Shown here piece after piece: positions 7,225 to 10,572 of a stretch of DNA of 10,572 nucleotides (position 1 is the first letter of the stretch; each line of letters starts with the position of its first letter). Position numbers and translations under genes: made by a program. The stretch spans positions 1-10,572 of the forward strand of contig JAJTHX010000313.1 in NCBI GenBank assembly GCA_021300125.1. Direction: 5' to 3'. The notes beneath the pieces were generated by a model. The model did not search any database. It had not been told where the DNA came from and saw only the letters and a list, made by a program, of their open reading frames with translations. The DNA comes from Betaproteobacteria bacterium. Lineage in GTDB: Bacteria > Pseudomonadota > Gammaproteobacteria > Burkholderiales > SG8-41.

Positions 7225-7239
7225 ACCCCGGCGGGGGGT
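7225..7239 (-). terminator. Weak hairpin after the histidine phosphatase gene
   Basis: ACCCC (7225-7229) pairs with GGGGT (7235-7239) around GGCGG, 12 nt past the stop of the phosphatase gene on the minus strand. There is no T-run after it, so it is at best a weak terminator. Read-through would enter the promoter of the PanE-like gene. Confidence 0.3.
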
Positions 7240-7250
7240 ATTGATGGCGC

Positions 7251-7832
7251 TCACGGCGGCGGCAGGCGTCCGATGACTTCCAGTGCGCCACTGGCGGAGT
7301 GTTGAAGCACCACGGCCTCGCCCATCGCCGGGTGGATGCCCGTCAGTGCGGTGACGTTGACCTGGTGCGTGACCAGCACCAGATTGCCCTTTCTGTCCTG
7401 AGCCTTGAGCTGCGCGAGGTAGCGGCGCAGATCCGCGGTCTGTGCCTCCCGCCGCTGCGGCTCACCGAAAAACGAATCCAGCGCCGGCAGGGGCGTGACC
7501 TTGCCGAAGGCCAGCCGCGCGGTATCGAGGCAGCGGCACCAGCGGCTGGAGTACACCGCATCCACGGCCACACCCTGCTGTTTGAGCCGTTGTCCGAAGC
7601 GACGCGCCTGGGCCCGCCCCGCGGCGGAGAGGTTGCGCTGGGTGCTGCAGTCGCCCTGCCGGAAGTCGGGTGGATCGCCGAAGCCCGGATCGGTTTCGGC
7701 GTGGCGCAGCATCAGCACCAGGCCCCCGTCGCGCAGGGCCGGCCACACGGAGACTTCCTGCGCGATGGCGAAGGCAGGCCATGTGCCCGTGAGCATGCAC
7801 AGCAGCGCGGCGAGTGCGCGCGGGAAGGTCAT
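7251..7832 (-). CDS. Exported histidine phosphatase (phosphoglycerate-mutase-like)
   Basis: A protein of 193 residues of the histidine phosphatase superfamily. The frame is open to 7913, but the ATG at 7832 is preferred because it begins exactly at a signal peptide (MTFPRALAALLCMLTG...AFAIAQE, cleavage near 24) and avoids overlap with the upstream gene; its Shine-Dalgarno is poor. The catalytic RH motif is LMLRHAETD (41-49, nucleophile His44), with Ala in place of the usual Gly. Further motifs are SSRWCRCLDTA (95-105, Arg97) and the second catalytic His in LVTHQVN (153-159, His156). The product would act in the periplasm as a phosphomonoesterase. Its general shape recalls Ais-type periplasmic phosphatases, but the substrate cannot be assigned. 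It starts 16 nt after the FAH-family stop, so the two are probably co-transcribed. Confidence 0.85.
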   Translation of the reverse strand: MTFPRALAALLCMLTGTWPAFAIAQEVSVWPALRDGGLVLMLRHAETDPGFGDPPDFRQGDCSTQRNLSAAGRAQARRFGQRLKQQGVAVDAVYSSRWCRCLDTARLAFGKVTPLPALDSFFGEPQRREAQTADLRRYLAQLKAQDRKGNLVLVTHQVNVTALTGIHPAMGEAVVLQHSASGALEVIGRLPPP

Positions 7833-7848
7833 GCCGCGGCGGCTTTGC

Positions 7849-8796
7849 TCAGGGCGCGACGATGCGGTTGCGCAGCACCATGGCCGGGGCCTCGAAGGCG
7901 CATTCGACGACATCGCCGGGTTTCAGGTACAGCGATTCGGCATCGGCCTTGCCGACGGCCACCCCGCCCGGTGCGCCGGTGGCAAACATGTCGCCCGGCT
8001 GCAGGTCGAGCAGGCGCGAGAAGTGGGGAATGATGTCCGGCAGCTTCCAGATCTGGTCGGCGGTATTCACACGCATGCGCTGCACGCCGTTGACGCTGCA
8101 GGTGACCCAGATGTTGTAGGGATCGGGCACCTCGTCCATGGTGATGATGTACGGTCCCAGCGGGCCGAAGGTGGGCGAGTTTTTCGAGGTCCAGAAGCGC
8201 GAGCCGGAGGCGACCTCGGCTTTCTGCGTGTCGCGGCAGGTGAGGTCGTTGAGGATGGTGATGCCGGCGATGTAACTGACGGCATCCTCGCGTTTGGCGT
8301 GGCGTGCCGCCTTGCCCAGCACGAATACCAGTTCCGGCTCGTAATCAAGGCGGTTCACCGTCTCGCGGCGGATCACGTCGCCGCTGTGGCCGGTGAGGCA
8401 GGAGTTGAGCTTGATGAAGCCGGTGGGTTCGCCCGGCATTTCCTTGATCAGGTCGTTCTTGCGCAGTTCCTCGAGGTGGGTGCGGTAGTTCTTGCCGACG
8501 CAGAGGAACTTGTCGGCATCGGGCACCGGCGGCAGGAAGCGGATTTCGCTTTCGGCGGCGAGCATGCGCCCGTCCGGCTTCATGGCACCCTTGCGGGCCT
8601 GTTCGAGCACGGCCCGGGCGCGGGCCATGCCCGCTTCGCCGAGGGCGAGCAGCACCTTCATCGAGGCCGGGATCTGCGTCTTGCCGTCATTCATCGCACG
8701 TTCGGCGGCGACGAGATCGAGCACATGGCCGTTCAGCTGTGCGCCGATGCGGACGTTGGCGGGGTCGGAGAGCAGGGTGTAGGTGGCGAGACGCAT
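7849..8796 (-). CDS. Fumarylacetoacetate hydrolase (FAH) superfamily protein
   Basis: A cytosolic, divalent-metal-dependent C-C hydrolase or isomerase of 315 residues. The signature elements of the FAH fold are visible in order: FLCVGKNYRTHLEE (97-110), matching the usual G-x-NY-x-x-H motif; the metal ligands in DYEPELVFVLG (151-161, Glu153 and Glu155) and NDLTCRD (183-189, Asp184); a lysine segment SKNSPTFGPLGP (204-215); and the turn TGAPGGVAVG (273-282). Relatives act as fumarylpyruvate hydrolase, acylpyruvase, 2-keto-4-pentenoate hydratase or homoprotocatechuate isomerase/decarboxylase. Nothing nearby completes such a pathway, so the substrate is open. The start at 8796 has AAGGA at 6-nt spacing (plus-strand TCCTT 8803-8807). 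It lies downstream of a LysR gene on the same strand, which may regulate it. Confidence 0.9.
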   Translation of the reverse strand: MRLATYTLLSDPANVRIGAQLNGHVLDLVAAERAMNDGKTQIPASMKVLLALGEAGMARARAVLEQARKGAMKPDGRMLAAESEIRFLPPVPDADKFLCVGKNYRTHLEELRKNDLIKEMPGEPTGFIKLNSCLTGHSGDVIRRETVNRLDYEPELVFVLGKAARHAKREDAVSYIAGITILNDLTCRDTQKAEVASGSRFWTSKNSPTFGPLGPYIITMDEVPDPYNIWVTCSVNGVQRMRVNTADQIWKLPDIIPHFSRLLDLQPGDMFATGAPGGVAVGKADAESLYLKPGDVVECAFEAPAMVLRNRIVAP

Positions 8797-8878
8797 GGTC
8801 GATCCTTGCGGTGGCTGGTGACAAAGCGGCGTATTTTAGCGGCCCCGCGCGGCATGCGCGCCGCGGGCGCGGCCCCTT
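8797..8878. other. Short GC-rich gap between the LysR stop and the FAH-family start
   Basis: The gap holds very GC-rich, partly self-complementary sequence (about 8840-8873, including GCGCG and CGCGC arms around GCATG). On the minus strand this is followed by TAAAAT, which resembles a -10 box, but no matching -35 was found. The hairpin could attenuate transcription from the LysR gene into the FAH gene. Neither a terminator nor a separate promoter can be asserted. Confidence 0.3.
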
Positions 8879-9826
8879 TCAGGGCTTGGACAGGTGGTCG
8901 AAGACCAGGGTCTTGGCGGTCTTGCGGGTGAAGTCCATGAAGCCCTGCGCAATCAGCGGCAGCTGCTTGCCGGACGGGTAGGTGAAATGCCAGCTGCGTT
9001 CCACCGGCAGGCCCTCCACATCGAGCACCGCGAGCTGCTCGTGGGTGACGTCGAGGCCCAGCGTGTAGCGCGACAGGATGGAAACGCCGAGGCCGGCGAT
9101 GATTGCCTGCTTGATGGCCTCGTTGGTTGACAGCTCCATGCGCACCCGCGGCTCCAGGCCGTGGCGGGCAAACGCTTCGCGCGCGACCATGCGCGTGCCG
9201 GAACCCGGCTCCCGCATCAGGAACGGCTCCTCGGCGAAACGCGCGAAGGGGATGCGTTTCTGTCCCGCGAGCGGGTGGCCGGCCGGGGCATAGGCCACCA
9301 TCGGATTGGGCAGGATCACCTCGGTCACGATATCGATGTCGTTGGGCGGATTGGCAAAAATGTAGAGGTCGTCGAGGTTCCGCGACAGCCTGTCGATCAG
9401 GGTTGCGCGGTTGTGGATTTGCAGCGATACCTCGATGCCGGGGTGCAGTTTTACGAACTCCGCCAGCACCCTTGGCGCGAAATACTTTCCGGTGGTGCTC
9501 ACCGCCAGCTGCAGCCGGCCGGCGCTCATGCCGCGGATGCCGGCGAGGTGGTCTTCCAGCCGGCCCAGCGCGGCAAAGAGGTCGTTGCTGGCCGCGTGCA
9601 GCGCGCGCCCGGCCTCGGTGAGCTGGACGCGCTTGCCGACCTGCTCGACCAGGGGCAGGCCGATGGTTTCGGCGAGCTTTTTCATCTGCACCGAAACCGT
9701 CGGCTGCGCCATATAGAGTTCTTCGGCGGCCTTGGTATAGCTGCCCAGCCGGGCTACGGCTTCAAACACGCTCAGTTGCGGCAGCATGCCGTGCTTGAGG
9801 TAACGGCGGATTTTGGTTCTCGGCAT
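8879..9826 (-). CDS. LysR-family transcriptional regulator, CbbR-like
   Basis: A DNA-binding regulator of 315 residues. The N-terminal winged helix-turn-helix is typical: LPQLSVFEAVARLGSYTKAAEEL (15-37), then the recognition helix AQPTVSVQMKKLAETIGLPLVEQVGKRVQLTEAGRAL (40-76). A linker helix and the two-lobed effector-binding domain follow (VSTTGKYFAPRVLAEF, then EVILPNPMVAYAPAGHPLAG and MREPGSGTRMVAREAF). Wording and length are close to CbbR-type regulators, which control RuBisCO operons in autotrophs, but no cbb genes are in the window, so the regulated genes are unknown; the FAH and phosphatase genes directly downstream are candidates. The start is uncertain: ATG 9826 gives the full length, ATG 9787 (MLPQLSVF) is nearer to many family members, and neither has a clear Shine-Dalgarno. 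Confidence 0.88.
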   Translation of the reverse strand: MPRTKIRRYLKHGMLPQLSVFEAVARLGSYTKAAEELYMAQPTVSVQMKKLAETIGLPLVEQVGKRVQLTEAGRALHAASNDLFAALGRLEDHLAGIRGMSAGRLQLAVSTTGKYFAPRVLAEFVKLHPGIEVSLQIHNRATLIDRLSRNLDDLYIFANPPNDIDIVTEVILPNPMVAYAPAGHPLAGQKRIPFARFAEEPFLMREPGSGTRMVAREAFARHGLEPRVRMELSTNEAIKQAIIAGLGVSILSRYTLGLDVTHEQLAVLDVEGLPVERSWHFTYPSGKQLPLIAQGFMDFTRKTAKTLVFDHLSKP

Positions 9827-9854
9827 CGGCTGTTCGTGTCAGATCGGCAGCTTT

Positions 9855-9878
9855 ATTTAAACCATTGATTTAAAATGG
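9855..9878. promoter_or_regulatory. Candidate LysR operator upstream of the LysR gene
   Basis: Two TTTAAA hexamers (9856-9861 and 9869-9874) are separated by 7 bp in an AT-rich island (about 9852-9889) within GC-rich DNA. CCATT (9862-9866) and AATGG (9874-9878) form an additional inverted repeat. LysR proteins often autoregulate from AT-rich dyads in this position, roughly 30-50 bp before their start codon. The canonical T-N11-A box is not clean here, so this is a suggestion from position and symmetry. Confidence 0.4.
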
Positions 9879-9898
9879 ATTTATTTTTACGCTGGAGA

Positions 9899-9918
9899 TT
9901 GCGGGCCTAGGCCCGCAA
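9899..9918. repeat. Perfect 20-bp palindrome
   Basis: TTGCGGGCCT (9899-9908) is followed directly by its exact reverse complement AGGCCCGCAA (9909-9918). It lies between the LysR gene and the alx promoter. It could be a protein-binding site or, as RNA, an 8-bp hairpin with a CTAG loop. No T-run follows on either strand. Confidence 0.6.
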
Positions 9919-9978
9919 GGGCAGTCAGAGCTTACGGAAGTTAATCGCCGCAATCAATACAATTCATGGACGTCGTGG

Positions 9979-10006
9979 TTGCGGTATTTGTTCCGGTCTG
10001 TAGAAT
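9979..10006 (+). promoter_or_regulatory. Sigma70-type promoter of the alx leader
   Basis: TTGCGG (9979-9984) and TAGAAT (10001-10006) are separated by 16 bp. Transcription would start at about 10013, giving a leader of roughly 250 nt that contains the whole manganese riboswitch. This is the best promoter-like pair upstream of the aptamer. Confidence 0.6.
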
Positions 10007-10079
10007 TCGCGCGGGTTGCGCCTGTTACCCCACCGGAGATCCGAAGGGGCATAATGCGACAACCTGCAGCATTGCAGCA

Positions 10080-10200
10080 CGAAGGGGAGTAGCTCACCAA
10101 CCGCGTTCCGTCATTACGGGGGCAGTTCCTGCCCTCCGGTGCGCGGGGATCCTGACCGATCCGAGCGAGACCTTCGCCAGGCGCTGGCGAAGGTCTTCAG
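10080..10200 (+). ncRNA. yybP-ykoY manganese riboswitch
   Basis: The conserved aptamer core GGGGAGTAGC lies at 10084-10093 and the closing GCGAGACC at 10165-10172. P1 is CGAAGG (10080-10085) with CCTTCG (10171-10176). Inside, CCGCG (10101-10105) can pair with CGCGG (10142-10146), GGGCAG (10120-10125) with CTGCCC (10129-10134), and GGATC (10147-10151) with GATCC (10158-10162) around CTGACC. The expression platform is a perfect 13-bp hairpin, 10168-10180 with 10184-10196 around GCG, which uses the same CCTTCG strand as P1; the two are mutually exclusive. Family knowledge: Mn2+ binding stabilises the aptamer and turns on Mn-export genes. The inferred scheme here is that Mn2+ favours P1, breaks the long hairpin and permits alx expression. 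Only a short T-poor tail (TTCAG) follows the hairpin, so control may not be simple intrinsic termination. The downstream TerC-family gene strongly supports the call. Confidence 0.92.
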
Positions 10201-10266
10201 TGGATGACCTGCGTCGGCATGATGACGAAGGCTGTCCGTCAGGACATCAATAAAAGGATCGGAATA

Positions 10267-10572
10267 ATGGAAAGTATCGGAACCTGGTGGATGTGGGTCG
10301 CGTTCGCGATCTTCGTGGTCGTCGCGATCGTGGTCGACCTGCTGGTGCTCGAACGCAAGGGCGCCGCCAAAGTCTCGTTCAAGGAAGCGCTGAACTGGTC
10401 GATCGTCTGGATCGTCCTGTCCTTCATCTTCAACGGCCTGCTGTGGTGGTATCTCGACGGCAAGTACGGCCGTGAGGTCGCCAACGAGACCTCGATGGAG
10501 TTCTTCACCGGCTACCTGATCGAGAAGTCACTCGCGGTCGACAACATCTTCGTGTTCCTGATGCTGTTCACC
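10267..10572 (+). CDS. alx: Alx/TerC-family membrane protein, manganese efflux (3' end missing)
   Basis: The first 102 residues of an inner-membrane protein that continues past the window end. Residues 1-28 (MESIGTWWMW... with Asp24 at the end of TM1), 44-62 (TM2) and especially TGYLIEKSLAVDNIFVFLMLF (81-101) match the TerC family, and the wording closely follows E. coli Alx as I recall it. The D92-N93 pair and E86 lie in the membrane motif thought to handle the metal. Alx proteins export Mn2+ and in E. coli respond to high pH and manganese through a yybP-ykoY element, which is exactly what precedes this gene. The start is set by AAGGA (10254-10258) at 8-nt spacing and by agreement with the family N-terminus. 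Confidence 0.93.
   Translation, partial: MESIGTWWMWVAFAIFVVVAIVVDLLVLERKGAAKVSFKEALNWSIVWIVLSFIFNGLLWWYLDGKYGREVANETSMEFFTGYLIEKSLAVDNIFVFLMLFT

Noticed and set aside
7833..7913. Upstream start at 7913 for the histidine phosphatase
   Set aside because: It would overlap the FAH gene and add 27 residues before an otherwise perfect signal peptide.
8840..8873. GC-rich self-complementary stretch as an intrinsic terminator of the LysR gene
   Set aside because: The arms have mismatches and several competing registers, and no T-run follows on the minus strand; it is noted only as a structured gap.
7495..8931. Plus-strand open frame of 478 codons opposite the FAH and phosphatase genes
   Set aside because: Both minus-strand genes show clear catalytic motifs, while the plus-strand translation has none and spans two genes.
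9966..10253. Plus-strand frame of 95 codons across the alx leader
   Set aside because: It runs through the promoter and the whole riboswitch, has no Shine-Dalgarno, and its protein has no recognisable features.

Overview
The window is GC-rich, gene-dense proteobacterial chromosome. Gene content (HtpG with a sigma32-like promoter, an Alx/TerC protein behind a manganese riboswitch, a CbbR-type LysR regulator, and divergent ketopantoate-reductase-like and FAH-family proteins) fits a betaproteobacterium or a related gammaproteobacterium. No species can be named. There is no sign of phage, transposon, CRISPR or plasmid functions.

Layout. (1) Positions 1-2260, + strand: three tandem paralogous SAM-methyltransferase-fold genes. 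The first is cut by the window edge. They are joined by two ATGA stop/start overlaps and end at a clear intrinsic terminator (2287-2311). Each has a methyltransferase domain resembling the FAM173 (ANTKMT/ATPSCKMT) protein-lysine methyltransferases, followed by a C-terminal domain of about 100 residues that is probably beta-rich. The two complete copies begin with Sec-type signal sequences, which is odd for SAM-dependent enzymes. (2) 2358-3698: a 12-TM APC-superfamily amino-acid permease. (3) 3739-5750: htpG, preceded by a strong match to a sigma32 promoter whose -35 box sits in the apex of a GC-rich hairpin. (4) 5751-6041: a convergent intergenic region with hairpins, including the terminator of the next, minus-strand gene. 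(5) 7109-6042, - strand: a PanE/ApbA-like dehydrogenase with a good sigma70 promoter. (6) 9826-7251, - strand: a CbbR-like LysR regulator, then an FAH-superfamily hydrolase, then an exported histidine phosphatase; the last two are 16 nt apart. (7) 9827-10266: a regulatory intergenic region with an AT-rich candidate LysR operator, a perfect 20-bp palindrome, a sigma70 promoter and a yybP-ykoY manganese riboswitch. (8) 10267 to the window end: the 5' part of alx (TerC family).

The best leads are the tandem, apparently exported FAM173-like methyltransferases with a shared accessory domain, and the architecture of the alx leader. In that leader four CGAAGG copies could compete for one CCTTCG strand, and a short upstream ORF terminates inside the conserved aptamer core. 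All functions come from reading motifs; no database search or folding program was run.
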